Source: Eutypella sp. D-1 (taxonomy: Eukaryota; Ascomycota; Sordariomycetes; Xylariales; Diatrypaceae). From it: a DNA stretch of 64,000 bases. This document shows positions 38,017-51,642 of this stretch, in pieces; position 1 is the stretch's first letter, and each line of letters begins with the position of its first letter. The translations under genes and the position numbers were made by a program. The stretch lies in contig JAJTTP010000005.1 in assembly GCA_023313575.1 (NCBI GenBank), forward strand, positions 372,001 through 436,000, written 5' to 3'. Below the pieces are notes generated by a model. It was not told the origin of the DNA. It saw nothing but the letters and a program-made list of their open reading frames with translations, and ran no database searches.

Positions 38017-39815
38017 CTTGTTCGTGGTGACAATTATAGATGTCCCAATAGACTTGAACGAATGATGATGCTCTCGGAGTTACGAGCCATGTGTGCACCT
38101 TTCTCCTGACGCCCACTGGCCACGTCCCACCCAGATTACGGTCAAAGTTAGAGGATCAACATGCATAGGCGCCGAGATAGGTCAGCCGGATAAGGTTTCG
38201 GCATTCATCATGATTCTTTAGACTAATATATCATTGCTGCGGAGGACACGCGGAGCGGGATCGGATTTCAGCCGTCCGTATCGGGAGAAGTGTATGCTCA
38301 GGGCCGCCGTAGTTCGGAAGATTTTATCGCGAACTTACTTGAATAGTCCGAGTTAGGTGGACACATTAGTCACCCACTTTCGGCCGGTCTCCGGTTCAAG
38401 CAGTGTCACCACAAATGGCCAGAAAGCCAGATGGCGGCACACGATTATGTATACCTCTTCACCCAAAAGAAATTTATAAAAACTACTTTGTGCTCTAGTC
38501 CGATCAGCCTCGATCGGTACAGCGCCGATCAAGTGCCCCACTATTGGTCAATGGTTCGTATCCGAGATAAACCACCCGGAAATAAGAGTCGGTGTAATAT
38601 AGCCGAATATCCGTAATGAACTAAATCTATGCTGCAAGTGGCTTCAAAGATTTCCTCTTATTTCTAAAATGAAAGATGAAGGAACTGAAGAAGAGACAGC
38701 CTTAGATTCTTTCGACATAGAACGTCTGTAATGTCTACTAGAAAATTAAAGGCATCTACGCTTTAGCTACTATGTAGACGGATCTGGGGATTACACAGGT
38801 GTATCAAGGTGTAACAATGTTCGTGGTAATTTCTGTAATTATCAAACTGATTTACGTAAAGAAAAGCCTTCGGTCTAGTCCCAACCGGCCCAAAGTTTTT
38901 TTTTCTTTCTTAACCTCTAAATGGAATTGAATGTCTGGAGGGCCATTCACCGCAAAGGTCCAATCAAGATATTTTACGTACCGGTTCTCTCAAATCGGCG
39001 GCTGGCGGCCCCAGACAAAAATTTCGCGGTTATCGGCTATCGTCCCGCGTGGAGGCAAGCTTGTCGCCCTCCTTCCGCCCTTGCTATGCCGCCGATGTTC
39101 GGCCCGCTTCTGTGGCTTCTATACGCAATGCGAGCCTCGCTATTGGGCAGAGCACTCGTTCGCAGTCGCGCCGGTGGGTATCCCATTGAAAACTCTTGTC
39201 GGCTATGTGCCGTCGTCGACTGATTAGGGGAGCACGATGGTAGTCATAGATGGCGATGGGGACTCACTACCCAAGTGACGGTAAAGAAAGACTAACGTCT
39301 CGGTTCGGATATGCCGTCGGAGGGCATCCTATACTTTGATGTTATGAAACTATGTGACGATATTAAAGGCGATGGGTGCCGTCTTCCCCGGACTTTCAAC
39401 GTCGACTCCCTATTCTGGTTTGGTCGCCGTTCCAAGGTACTACACGTATTACCACACCTACTATCACGTACCCAACCTACACTCTCCCTGTATGGTTTAT
39501 TTCACGAAAGCACGATCAAACCTTATTATCGCACAATCGACCCATGCTCGCTCTAAACTGTGTGGCCTATCATGAACTGCTGTACTTATCTTGCTACGCA
39601 CATATTCTTATAGAGTTACTACATGTCCAGCCTTCAGGCCGTGGCTTTCTGATCTCTGATTTCTATTTACTTATATAAAACAATATTACATAAACTTTTT
39701 AATTTGGAAGAAAGGGGGCAGTCCGCCCGTCCTCTCTGTATATACCTGTCCATATACTAGCGTCCGTTGTATACGTGATACGTATATACCCGCCTGTCCC
39801 CACCTCCTGATCTCG
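38017..39815. other. Intergenic region
   Basis: About 1.8 kb with the 3' UTR of the 2H gene and the promoter of the next MFS gene. Three overlapping frames at 38921-39223 and 39311-39678 are open but show no conserved features. No gene supported. Confidence 0.5.
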
Positions 39816-41756
39816 ATGCTTGAAGCCAAGGATGAGAATGGCACTATCGCTGCCACCAACGTCGTTACCTGCGCCGCCACCGGTGCCGGGGCTAGCCAAC
39901 GCCCGCCAAGCCCGCACTCGGACTACACCAGACGCAGCGGGTCCTCCCGGGGTGGGGAGGCCGACTCGGCGCACGGCTCGGACGGTGTTGACGAGGAGGA
40001 AGACAATGCGCTGGATCGGTTCTCGACACGACAGTCGCTGGGCCCGGACGCGGTGATGGAGCCGGTCAGCTCGGTCATCCAGATCCCCGAGGACTTCTAC
40101 GACCGTCTACCACCTTCGCGCAAGGTCATCATCCTCGTGCTGGTCTCCTACTGCGCCTTCCTAGCCCCGATTTCCAGCACTTCCGTTCTCGCCGCCACTC
40201 CTGAGGTCGCCGCCGAGTATGCCACCAACGGCTCCATCATTAACCTCGTCAATGCCCTGTATATGCTCTTTATGGGCGTCTCGCCTATCCTGTGGGGTCC
40301 ACTTAGCCAAGTCTATGGGAGGAGATTAGTGAGTTCGCCCCCCTATCTGATAGATTTGACATCGAATATTTGGTATCAGCTTCCTGGGCTTTGGAACACT
40401 GGCTAATAACAAGCCCTATGAATCTAGATCACAATAGTAACTGGCGTGGGCTTCCTAGCGAGCAGCATCGGAACCGCGCTGGCGCCGAACCTCGCGGCGT
40501 TCTTTGTGTTTCGCATCCTGACCGCCTTGGAGGGCACATCCTTTCTGCTGGTAGGCTCAGCCATTATAAGGTATATCGTCCTGTCCCGTGCACCGTGACT
40601 TCTCTCTTCATTCTTTTCCCGCGCATATACGGTGGATTTCATCTGATAAGGCGCCTACAGTGACATCTACACACCCGTGGAACGTGGGGCAGCGATTGGG
40701 TGGTTTATGAGCGGGACGCTCATTGGTCCCGCTTTCGGGCCGTTCCTCGGAGGCATCATCGTCACCTACCGGTCGTGGCGGGTGATCTTCTGGCTACAAA
40801 CGGCCTTGGCGGGCGTGGCGCTTATTGGGGCCTACTTCCTCCTCCCAGAGACCATCTATCATAAGAAGATAGACGACCTCGTGGGCTACAGCGGCACGGA
40901 GAAGACCAAAGTCTTAGCCTCGATGATCAACCCGTGGCGTGTGGTCCGCCTGATGAGGTACCCGAATCTTCTCTTGACAGGGCTGTCGAGCTCCGCTCTC
41001 GTCTGGAATATGTACAGCCTGCTCACTCCAATACGATACGTGCTGAACCCACGATACAACCTCACGACGCCGATGCAGGGAGGCCTCTTCTACCTAGCGC
41101 CAGGGTGCGGGTATCTCACGGGGACGTTCTTCGGAGGGCGATACGCAGACCACATCGTGAAGAAGTATATCCGGAAGCGGGGGAAGCGGGTGCCGGAAGA
41201 CCGGCTAATCTCGTCGCTGCCGTTTATCGGAGTGGTGATTCCGACGTGCATCATGTTGTACGGGTGGTGCGTGCAGGAGGACGTGGGGGGCATCCCGCTG
41301 ACAGTCGTGGTACTCTTCGTGCAGGGCATGGCGCAGCTCTTCTGCTTCCCCTCGCTCAACACGTACTGTCTGGACGTGATGCCGGGGCGCAGCAGCGAGG
41401 TCATCGCCGGCAACTACGCCGTGCGCTATCTGTTCGCCTGCCTCGGCACCGCCGTTGTGCTACCCGCCGTCGAGTCCATCGGCGTCGGCTGTTTCTCCAC
41501 CATCAGCACCTTCTTCCTGCTCGCCGGCGCCGCCGGCGTCGCCCTTACCATCCGCTACGGCGAGCGCTGGAGGGACGCCGTCGGCGAGAAGAAGGTCGCC
41601 AGTAGGAAAAAGGTGCTGGCGGAGAAGAACGCCGCCGTGTGCGCCAACGAGAATCTCTGCCAAGACGCCTGGAACGGCTACACCAATCGCCGGGCGGGCG
41701 ATCAGCCAATACCAGCTCCGGCTGACGGGGTGCAGCATAATAAGGAAGAGGTATGA
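39816..41756 (+). CDS. MFS transporter, DHA1-like (12-TM type)
   Basis: Three exons, join(39816..40328,40428..40570,40661..41756), give 583 residues. About 95 polar residues, with an acidic VDEEEDN patch, precede the first membrane segment (VIILVLVSYCAFLAPI). The loop 2-3 signature WGPLSQVYGRR corresponds to MFS motif A and is completed across the first intron. ERGAAIGWFMSGTLIGPAFGPFLGG is the TM5 antiporter motif C, with WRVIFW after it. The second half has the matching six-helix set and a long charged C-terminal tail. These traits place it in the drug:H+ antiporter-1 group, near Qdr/Dtr1-like fungal exporters of polyamines, quinidine or secondary metabolites. Substrate unknown. No biosynthetic gene adjoins it. 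The first intron has GGCTAATAAC as branch region. Confidence 0.88.
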
Positions 41757-44700
41757 CATTTCGCATCGTGCTCACAAATATTACAATGTAGTCAGTTTAG
41801 CCATATCTCTCACATATGATATTATATCAATTCGAACCTACGTATATTCTTCCCAGTAGGCGACCATGGCGGCTTGTGAAGGACTATTTACCAGTTCAAT
41901 TTCTAGACAAGACATTGGTAGCGCATTATGCTTGGTGCTTGCTCACCTACACGTCGCCATTTGGATCCAGCGACGCCCGTGCGGCGCAGAACAACTTGCA
42001 GCAACAAATTGTCGCAGAAATACCTGGGTATATATATTTATAACTGGAAGTGATACGCTCCTTACATAGTCTCCTGATGTCTAAACAAAAAGGCCTAATT
42101 GCGTATATATGATACTCCCTCGCCGTCTCGCCCCGAACACGTATTTCTCGCTGCGCATAACGGATCGTCGAGTACATAGACATGTATGCAGGTAGTAGCG
42201 CGAGCCGGTAGGATCTCCTCGTAGTGGAAACGTTGCTTGGCGCAAATTGGCGTGGGTCACACCGGGAGGGAACCACATATGTAACTTATACGCGACACCA
42301 GAGCCTCGTCATCATCCGTCGTCGCACTCCCTGTTTCATCTGGAGCCGGATCTACTGATCGGCCTACATAAGCTACGATGTAGGCTACGACAGAGTACCG
42401 TGCTTGCGTGCTGCTATTATCGGGTACGCAAGGCGCCCCAAGTTACGTATCTACATGGGTCGATGGAGCAGCGAAAAGAATGGGGGTTATGGAATAGGAT
42501 CTTCGCAACTACCGTGGAACCCCTGCATCAGCCGCATGGTCTCTGGTTGTCTGGGTCTTCCTTCATTTCTTTCCCCTTGGATTGGTATGTAGTTCACCTG
42601 CGGGCCAGGGATTGTTCGATAGATTATTGGCATCTACGTCACTTATGCCTAGCTGTATGGGTCTACTTGGACAATGCTTCATCACTATCAAGACTGCGGG
42701 ACTGCCAGACAGTTGATGTTGGCTCTAACCCCCGGTCGTATGGTGGATACGAACAAGATTGGAATCAATGGGGCCAGCGGCGGCGGTAACTTTTGACATT
42801 ACATATGAGATAACCTACCTGTAAGTTGTCCAAGGGTACGGGTGTGTAGACGTAAGCCTGCCTGCTCGACCCCTCGGGCCCTGCGAAACCCTACATACCA
42901 TCGCCGCCTTTGTAAGAAAGCTTGGGAAGCCAGCCAGATCTGTATGTACTATGAGTGTCCGCTCCAAGTGGACCGCACCGACCGCATTTTGCGGATGCTC
43001 ACATAAAGGTTGTCAGAAACAATTCGTGCCAAAGAAGCATTACCGAAACCAATCGCAGGTCAGGGGACTTCTGCCTGCCAGCTGCCAGACTTCCCAGTTG
43101 CTGGCAGCTGTACATGGCAGATGCTCTGCGGCTCCATCCAAATTCTCTGATCCTGCTACCAGCTACTGATTGTATTGGAAGAATCTTGCTCACCTCATGT
43201 ACCTATGTACCTAATTCTATTTTTAAGCCAATAAAAAGCAGAGAAATTAACTTGGATTTTTATGTACTTCCGTACCCTGCATAAGCTTGACATGGAAGCC
43301 CTGGAGGAGCCATTTCTTCCGTAGGTGGTTTAGCGTAGATTAGAGGGAAGCAAGTGATCGTCATGCCAAGTACACAATCAGACAATCAAGCATGCACAAA
43401 GGGTCCAATAATACCAGAATAGAATAGACGCTGGCTGCGTATCGATGTAGTCGGATAATGCTACTAGTAAACTTGGTTAAATGCTGCCTCCCAATCTTCT
43501 CAGCGTAAAAACAATATGTTATACGTCCAATCAGTAGACCGGATCACAGTATGCGCGGTACCTGGCTAATATTTGGTGCCGTTTAGGGTTATATACCAGT
43601 CCCTTTTAAGAAATGGCGTCAGAAAATTCGAGTGGACCGGTTTAAAGATCACTGTCTGGTACATCAGGTACCTACCTTGCTTGCCTACGTATTGGTGCGA
43701 TACTGGTGCGATATTCGTGCGACTGATAGCGTTTCTGGAAACTTCTTGTGAACCTTGGAAATACAGCGCTCCAGGGCTGAATAATTATGTATTTTGAAGT
43801 ACCCAGGTACATATGCACAATCGCTAGGTAACCTTCAAGGTTGTACTTGCAGGTGTGCGTGGTTCCAAGGTTTGCCAGGCTTTGCAAGGTGCGTCTACGG
43901 ATCTAGCTCCGGTCTCTACCCAGGTGTCAGGAATTAAGGCCGGAAGCCAAGAACGGGAGCCAAGACCCGTTTACCTTTACCGCGTCCAGGATCAACCACG
44001 TAAATCCCGGCCCTCCTCGACTTCATACGCGGCCCAAGACCTTAGTCATACACACTATGTATCTAACTTATATGGGATCCAGATTTCATCTGAGATATCC
44101 TGCATACCTAGCAAGCTTAATACGACCTGGATGACGGGAAAGCAAGATGAGCGAAGACTTAGGGAAGGAATAAAAGTGGCCCGTGGCTAGCCCTGTTGCC
44201 CTGTTGGAGTCTGATTGGCATCAAGATCCCCTGATCCCCAAGTCTCAAGGGTTCGCCATTGTTTAACTTCCGAAAGTACGGTGCGGGCGGTGCATGCAGC
44301 TTGCGAGTTAATGCCTACCCGAGTGCCTATTTGGAGATCTATACCAAATTTAGGTTTTTTTTCTCTTTTCTCTAGCTCGCTGCTCAGGTACCGTGAAAGT
44401 ATGCCCTCCCTGGAGGAAGAGGAGCAGAAATGTTGAAAAGATACCTCCTACGTACGTAAGTACCTAGGTAATCTTGGAAGCTCGTGGAGGCCAGTGCTTA
44501 GAAACATGGTATAGACGTTACCTTAGGTTAAGTACATGTATCAACACCTCATTGCCAGACCTAAAGACGTACCATATAGTAGGTATGTAGGTCCACAGGC
44601 AGGTATATACAAACGCCCACATGTATGTGCATTAGCCGCTCGGTACGCGTACAGTACAACTTTAGACGCGCAGCATAGACTACGTCTACCCGTTAATACC

Positions 44701-46177
44701 TTAATATTATGGAGATACCTACATTAGTAGGTAAATACTGGGATGAGGCAATCCATAGGACAGTGGGAATAGATATATGACTGTGGCAATGGGCATTCGC
44801 AACTGGGTATAATGTAAATCTTAGTAGATGTCCCGAGCGTTTCGAGCGCAGATCTGGGCATCTTAACAGTCGTTGACATTCGTTGACCCCCCGTTGCACT
44901 GAGGTCTTATGTAAATACTTGCAGTATTCTTTTTTTTGTTTGTCTTTTTGTTTCGTTCTCTTTTCCGACTGGATTTTCCCACTTTCACTAGAGAACTACC
45001 TCCTATTAGGTGATACCGCTAAGCATTCAGAGTCGATAAAGTGGTTGATAGGAGACGATAAGAAACTGTTTACAAAGTGCGGCCTCAGGAGGGAAGGAGC
45101 AACGTACTTGAGGTACACCAAGGAAGGAAATCGACACTCTGGAAAGCATACCTTCCCCCGGCAGAAATTTAAATTTGTCCCAACCTTAAGACGTCTTGCC
45201 TGCCTACTACCTACCCTAAGTACATGTAGGTAGGTAGGTACATACTCATCTACACAAGTACCTAGGATAGGTCCACGGGGTAGCAAGTGAGGTCAGGCAC
45301 CTCTCAAAAAGAGTGAAGAGGCACTTAGAACCTGGTAAGGAGCTACAAGAGGTAAAATGAAATCTACCCGGATTTGAATTCTCCCGAGTCTGCTTCAAGA
45401 TTGAGTCACCTGCAAGGTTGACGACACTCAAACCTTCAATTTCTACCAATTTAAGGAAAAAAGGCTGACCTTACTCTTCCTGCCTCGTAGGTAGACCACA
45501 GCGAGCGCAAATCTCGCCACAGGGGGGTTTTCATTAATTGACCGTCTCTTCATAACCATCATTATATTCTTTCTAAAGGAGAAAATCCTCCTGTTCTCTC
45601 CTCTACTAACCCCCTTACCCTTCTACTGCTGGGTTTGTCATCCAGTTTGGCTAATCCGGCCCTTTGCGTTCTCTTCGACTTATACGCATATCCGTACACC
45701 AATCATACCTACCTTCACGAAATTAAGGTCTTTTCATGCCTATATACCTAATCCTATCCTCGCAGTCTTTACTATTACGAACAAACTCTCGTTCATCCAG
45801 AATGGCAACTGTCTAACCTTTCCCCGACTTATTACTGTCTTTCGAATCCTTTACCCAACACCGTTTTTGTCACACTCTCTATCCTCCAACCCCCTTTCTT
45901 GTACTCACAACTCATCACCCTATACCACCACTTTCCGAATACCCGCGACCCGTGGGATATTTTCCTCAAGTCATACCGCCAAACCACCGCCAAGCTACTT
46001 TATTACATCCATCGGCGACTAGTTCGAGATTACGCACTCCCGTCTGCGTCCGTCCCCAGCGCTAGGATCCCTGAGTGAACACGCACAAGCATCTTCAAAA
46101 CCCGGAGAGAACTTGTGTCTCCCGGCTTATGTGAGATACTAGTCAGGGCGAAGAAATCCTTGGGTAACTATAACCAA
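41757..46177. other. Long intergenic region, palindrome-rich
   Basis: About 4.4 kb without a supportable gene. An open frame of 180 codons at 42247-42789 has unusual composition and no splice or family support. It holds AACCTTGGAA decamers (43751-43760, 43863-43872), a near-copy (43832-43843) and a TACCTAGGTA palindrome (44461-44470). From about 45480 to 46110 the plus strand is pyrimidine-rich, which is typical of a long promoter/5' UTR of the following DUF3405 gene. Confidence 0.5.
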
Positions 46178-48585
46178 ATGTGGCATAAGATGGATCGCAT
46201 ATCAGATTTCGTCACGAGGCGCGCCTCATGGCCTATCTCCAGAGTCAGAGAGGATTCCCATTTACCTATATCCAACACACATCGGTCCAGAATACGGATG
46301 AAGGCCATATTCAGTAATTGCTTCTACCGTAGGATCCTTATATGGATCTTCATTGTCGCTATATGCTTGGTCATAACATACAACCCACGACTCAGCTCCC
46401 AGTCTAGCAAGGTCTTCAATTTGGTAAACTTACGACAAGGAAATTCGAAAGGGAATGCCGACCTTGAGGAGACTGTAGGCCTACACGCACAAGGCAACAC
46501 AGATGAGTCAACTGGGATCCAAAATAACCCGGATCCAGAAGTGGAGGCGCTTGATTCCACCACAAAAGGATCATCTGCAGAGGTTGATGAGAAAGTGTCC
46601 GATAACCTTCCCGTCCAAAATGGACCCCAGTGGCTGCGATACAAACCGTAAGTGTCCTTTCAACATAGATGTCCCCGATAACTTACTAAAAATTGCATAG
46701 TCTTGAGAGATACTACGCTGGACTCAAATCCTTAGTATCGTTCTCTAAGTATACCCCCGAGTATCCCAGAGGCACACATTCTCTGGAAGCGGAACCAGCC
46801 TTACGTTCAGTAAATTATAAAGACGTCCCTCGGCCCAGAAAATACTCCCCTCATCCCGACTATGACTCCAAAGAGTACCGAAGTACGTACGTCAATGTGC
46901 ACCCTTGCTATCTTGACAAGGAGAGAAAACTTCCAGCTCCCGATCTCTTCGCATACGATGGCGTCCCCCAAGGACAACCGCAGCCGGCCATAGGTTCATA
47001 CGACATCTTCGGTATCCGCCAAGATATATGCTTTGACCGTTTTGGACGGTATGGACCTTACGGTCTTGGCTACGAATTAGAACGAGGCGGAGCCGGTGTT
47101 GGTGCCGACACTGAGAAAGATGGCAGCGATGTAATCTGGGAGGCGACAGGCAAGATCGATTACCGAGGCATGAACTGGGGAGATGCGCAGGAGCGTTGCT
47201 TCCTCGACAACCAAGATCGTTTCCTTACTGGGAATATCACATTGGACGAAGAATTGGTCGACATGCATCCTGAGAGAATAGACCGAATTGCTGTGGTCAT
47301 TCGACTGTTCACCGGGTTCAAGTGGACCAGTCACACACTTCTAAACTTCCGCGCTATGATCACCGAGCTCAATCTGAGATCTGGAGCAGAATATGATGTG
47401 CACTTTCTTCTTCACGTCCACGATAACGATGCGCCGATATGGGCAGATCAGTCTACAGTACAAAAAATCCTGGACGAGCACGTGCCCCGAGAGTTTCATG
47501 GTCTTTGTACCTTATGGTCCGAGGCCCAAATGAAGCTATATTATCCCGGTAACTTTGGCGACAGCTTTGAAAACCCATCAGGCACGGACATCCACGGCGT
47601 CTACCGGTCAGCCCATATGCCTCTTCAGCACTTTGCAATGATGCATCCAGAATACAGCCATTTCTGGAACTGGGAAATGGATATGCGCTGGACTGGCTCA
47701 TACTATGAGCTGTTCGACCGCCTTGGCAAATGGGCTGCCACGCAGAGTCGACTAGGCATATGGGAGCGTTCAGCTAAATTCTACATCCCCACTGTTCACG
47801 GTACGTGGGATAACTTTACGGAGCTTGTGAATCAAGAGATAATAGCAGCGAACAAGCGTCCAATCCTCGGCGCGCAGGATTTCCCAGGAAAAACCAACCT
47901 CCGGTACGGAGAGGATTTCCTACCGGAAGGCTGTACCGGCGGATCCGACTTGTCACAATGCGGTGTGGGAGAAGACGCCGACATCATCACCCTCAACCCA
48001 CTTTTTGATGCAGACGAATCCGGCTGGGTTTTTGCTGGGGATATCACGGGATACGACAAGAAGTACGATAAGCCACCTCGGAGGTCTTGCATCGTCACTG
48101 CTTCCCGCATGTCCCGCCGCCTGCTAGCCGTGATGCACGAGGAGACGTGGCGGATGCATCACAGCACATTCACCGAGATGTTCCCACCCACCATGGCTTT
48201 CCACCACGGTCTAAAAGCCGTCTACGCACCGCATCCGGTATATCTAGACCGCGCATGGCCCCCAGAGAAGATCGATGAAGCCTTCAACGGTGGCCGCGAT
48301 CGCTCAACTAGTGGCCATGGTTCGCCCTTTGATTTGACTAATGAACACAACTTCAGGGGCACTAGTTGGTACTACAACAGCGAATTCGCAGGCGTTCTTT
48401 GGCGGCGATGGTTGGGCTACGCGCAGGCAGACATCCGCGGTGACAACTCAGGCTCCGCAAGTCAAGCCAACATGCAAGGAGGACGAGCCTACGAGGAAGA
48501 CGCCGGAAGCTCCGGTCGCATGTGTTTACGCAGCATGCTGGTACACCCGATCAAGTGGGAGAACCCAGCCGAACACAGTAGTTGA
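46178..48585 (+). CDS. DUF3405 family type II membrane protein
   Basis: Two exons, join(46178..46647,46701..48585), give 784 residues. The first ATG in the frame was taken (46178); the frame itself is open further upstream from a GTG. A single membrane segment at about residues 52-68 (RILIWIFIVAICLVITY) after basic residues makes it a type II protein with the large part in the Golgi/ER lumen or outside. The lumenal domain matches the fungal DUF3405 family: YVNVHPCYLDK, SYDIFGIRQDICFDRFGRYGPYG, FLLHVHDN, HFWNWEMDMRWTG and DADIITLNPLFDADESGW. The DMRWTG and paired acidic residues recall nucleotide-sugar glycosyltransferases, so a role in glycan synthesis is plausible but unproven. The 53-nt intron has an ACTTACTAAA branch point. 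Confidence 0.88.
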
Positions 48586-51500
48586 TCGTTGGACTGGGAG
48601 ATATATACGAGAGATGCGAACGAGCGCCGGCGCTAGAACGACACTTGCGTCAGTCGATCATAGATTATACGGATCAATCCGATGGAATCTACGAAGCAAT
48701 ATCTGCGAAACAGAGCCTATAAAAGGATACGGAAAATTCAAATCGGGCACGCAGCGAGCGACGTGCCCCCGGTGCCGGGAATCGCACGGCCCCGGAAAGC
48801 AATTCAACGGCGCATCAGGAGTTTGGTCCCATTGGTTGCATAGTCGGAGACTACTGTCCCCTTTTTGTGTCTTTATATTCATGTTTTCTATTTTCCCAAA
48901 ACTTTATTATAATGATTAATGGAAACTTCAGAGGAGAGCATCACGGGTCAAAAATTAGGAAGAGGGTGTTAAGGCGGAGTCGGACGTTAGAACAAGAGGT
49001 CGGACCGAGCCAGGCCAGCGCGGCGCGGCAAGGCAAGTGGCGTTCTAGAGGCGTTTTTGACGAGACGGTATAGACTATATCCCGGGCTCCATGTCCTGTT
49101 TTTCTTTACATGTTTCTTTTGTTTTTTCTGTATGTACGTATTAGGGGGGCCTGTCCCGAGAAGGGCCCGGCGAATGTATAATGTTGGGCATAGCTTCCCG
49201 CTTCTCACGATCGAAAAGTTGTGTCATTTAATGGGCTTTTTTTTCTTAAAGACTCACCTATCCATATCCTATTCTTCTTGGTCACTCCGCCCCGCATCTA
49301 GAAAGCCGAGACGAGATGCAGGCGTCAGGAAAATATAGAGAGGGGAGGTAAAGAAAGTCGTATACCTCACGCCATCGTGTGCTGGACTCACGGGGAAAAT
49401 ATCAATTGTAGTTTCTTCATGAGTAGAGTTGATCGCCCAGACTACCCGAGACCATTTTTGCAACTACTTTTGACTGCAGTTGAGATTCAGGTGCTCGATG
49501 ATGTGCGCCTGTCGTGGGCGGGTTGATCAAGTTCCTGTGCTGGCGTTCTCCCTCTTGACTATAACACGTGACTCCTAGCTTTAATACGAAAGCGACTATG
49601 CGTAGAGGTTGCACCGGCCTAGTTCGCGGAAATGGGGGTGGATGGTTCATATCCACCTCTTTAAACTTTAAACTGCCTGCATACATATAATAACTCCCGG
49701 GGAGGATGGAAACTCTTCTGCCGTATCGTCCGGCCAGACAGGATGGGGACGGCTTCGTGCTTTTGGAAATGAACGCTTTTATTGTGGGACGTACATGCGC
49801 TTATTAGACACATGAATGGATGAGATATATATGGATTGGACGTTTTTGCTGATCTAACATACAATTTCACGGACTAATACGCTAGGTTCTGCTTTTTCCG
49901 CAGATGATTACTTGCTCGATCCGATGTGACTCTCGTGATGTGTTTTTTTCCCTTTATTTTTCATCCTGCGGATCCGACTGGTCCAGGTTGGCCAATCCGG
50001 TCCGGTTACTTAACTAGTTAACTCTCGGGAGACTCATGCTATGGTAATACCATGAGGCGAAAGAGAAAAGAAAAAGAAATTTGACACCTCGCTGCACGTT
50101 TGAGCTGAGAAGGAATATGGCAGAATTGGATTGAAGTGAAAGCGGGTATTTCTCACATCAGACGGGATACGGCTCGGACGTTTCTCGGCCGCGTCGACTT
50201 GGGAAACTTGGTCGGAAAGACACCTCCCTGCCTACCAAACTATGTACTTACGAATCTCAGCCTTGAAGCGGCCCTCAGGGGATTGGAGTCTCTTTCTGCT
50301 GTCCGTTAACATCTTATCGAGAGTTGAGGGGGTTGTTGGCGGGATGGGATGTTCCACAACTCAGGGGTGGCGGTGGTCCCCGGGACGGTATCGTCCGGGA
50401 ACACCGGTGCCGTGCCGCTCCCCTACGGACGAGGTGCCCGCCACCCGAGCTTCTCTATTCTAGCCACCGTACCAGGTGGTTCGCGCAGGCACGTAATTTC
50501 ATTCGGAGGCCCCTGTTTCCCGCTTCGCGGGTTCATTAGGTAGGTAGTGCTCAATGGCGGAAACACACGTGGATCTTAGCACGGGAAAAAACCCCTTTCG
50601 AAAATGGGGTAGCAGCAGAAGCGGCGGAATCAGTGATACGCTGGGGGCGAATAGGGGAGAGGAAAAAATGCAGTTTTATCTCATATACCCGACCGCGCCG
50701 ACACCGTGCGTTGTCGTGCTGCAACGCACAGGAGCTGCGCAGTGCAACGGGGTGGTGATGCGGCCAGGCTTCTCTGATAGGACCTAGCGTGACTGGCTAT
50801 ATATCTACCTGGATAAAGTAGGTATCCATACCAGTCTCTCCGTCTCCCATCCTGTCTCTCTCTCTCTCTCTCTCTCTATGTCCTTCCGCAGGGCCTCTCC
50901 GATCGACGGTAATGGACCGAGCGAAAAGGCCCAAGAGAGGCCCCTCAGGCCTCTTTCCCTCTTCTTCGTCATACCGTGCGTGGCGCGACGATGCGTAAGA
51001 AAAAAGAAAAAAAAAAGAGAATGAAATCCTGGAACCCCCCCAAAAGATATCAAACGCGATAAACTACTATAGACAAGAACCTTGCCGTAACAAAAACATA
51101 ACCATCACACACACGCACACACCAAGCACCAAACCAGCCTAACCAAATCATCCAATCCAACCACACCACCGACCGCATATAGCTGGAGAAAGGGGGTTCA
51201 TCTCATGGAAGGGGAGGAAGAAAAGAAACGTTACTTTCAAAGATATCTCCATGAAGATAGGACTTCGAAAGATCAAAAACTGGCTGTGGCCATAAAGTAG
51301 ATGGCGACGGCGAAGTTAAGGGCGCGAAAAGGGATTTTTGGTATCAGGCGAGGAAAAAAACAGCCGCCCTAGCAACGCCGAAAACCCAACGCCACATAAC
51401 GCCATCATCCTGTTAGGCCTCATGTACGGAGCAACTCGAGTGGGGAAGGAAAGACCACATGATGTTCATGACTCTCTTCCCTCGCGTGTCACTTGTCGAA

Positions 51501-51642
51501 TCATAAATAGGGCAGGGGTGGAAAAATACGTTGCATCTCATAAGAGAAGGAAGGGAAACTATGCAATTCGTTTCATAGGGTATTTGAGGGAAATGAGGTT
51601 TCCCAGCTGCAAGCGTACCGCAGGAGGGTGCTCTGGGCGTCT
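48586..51642. other. Intergenic region between convergent genes, with a TC microsatellite
   Basis: About 3.1 kb between the 3' ends of the DUF3405 and SAP-like membrane protein genes. A (TC)11 microsatellite lies at 50855-50876. Short open frames are numerous but show no conserved features. No gene supported. Confidence 0.5.
50855..50876. repeat. (TC)11 microsatellite
   Basis: Eleven TC units without interruption lie in an intergenic region. It would be usable as a polymorphic marker; no coding role is visible. Confidence 0.9.

Noticed and set aside
42247..42789. 180-codon plus-strand open frame
   Set aside because: No recognisable domain, odd composition, no introns or conserved-looking segments, and within AT-mixed spacer DNA. 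Length alone is weak evidence.
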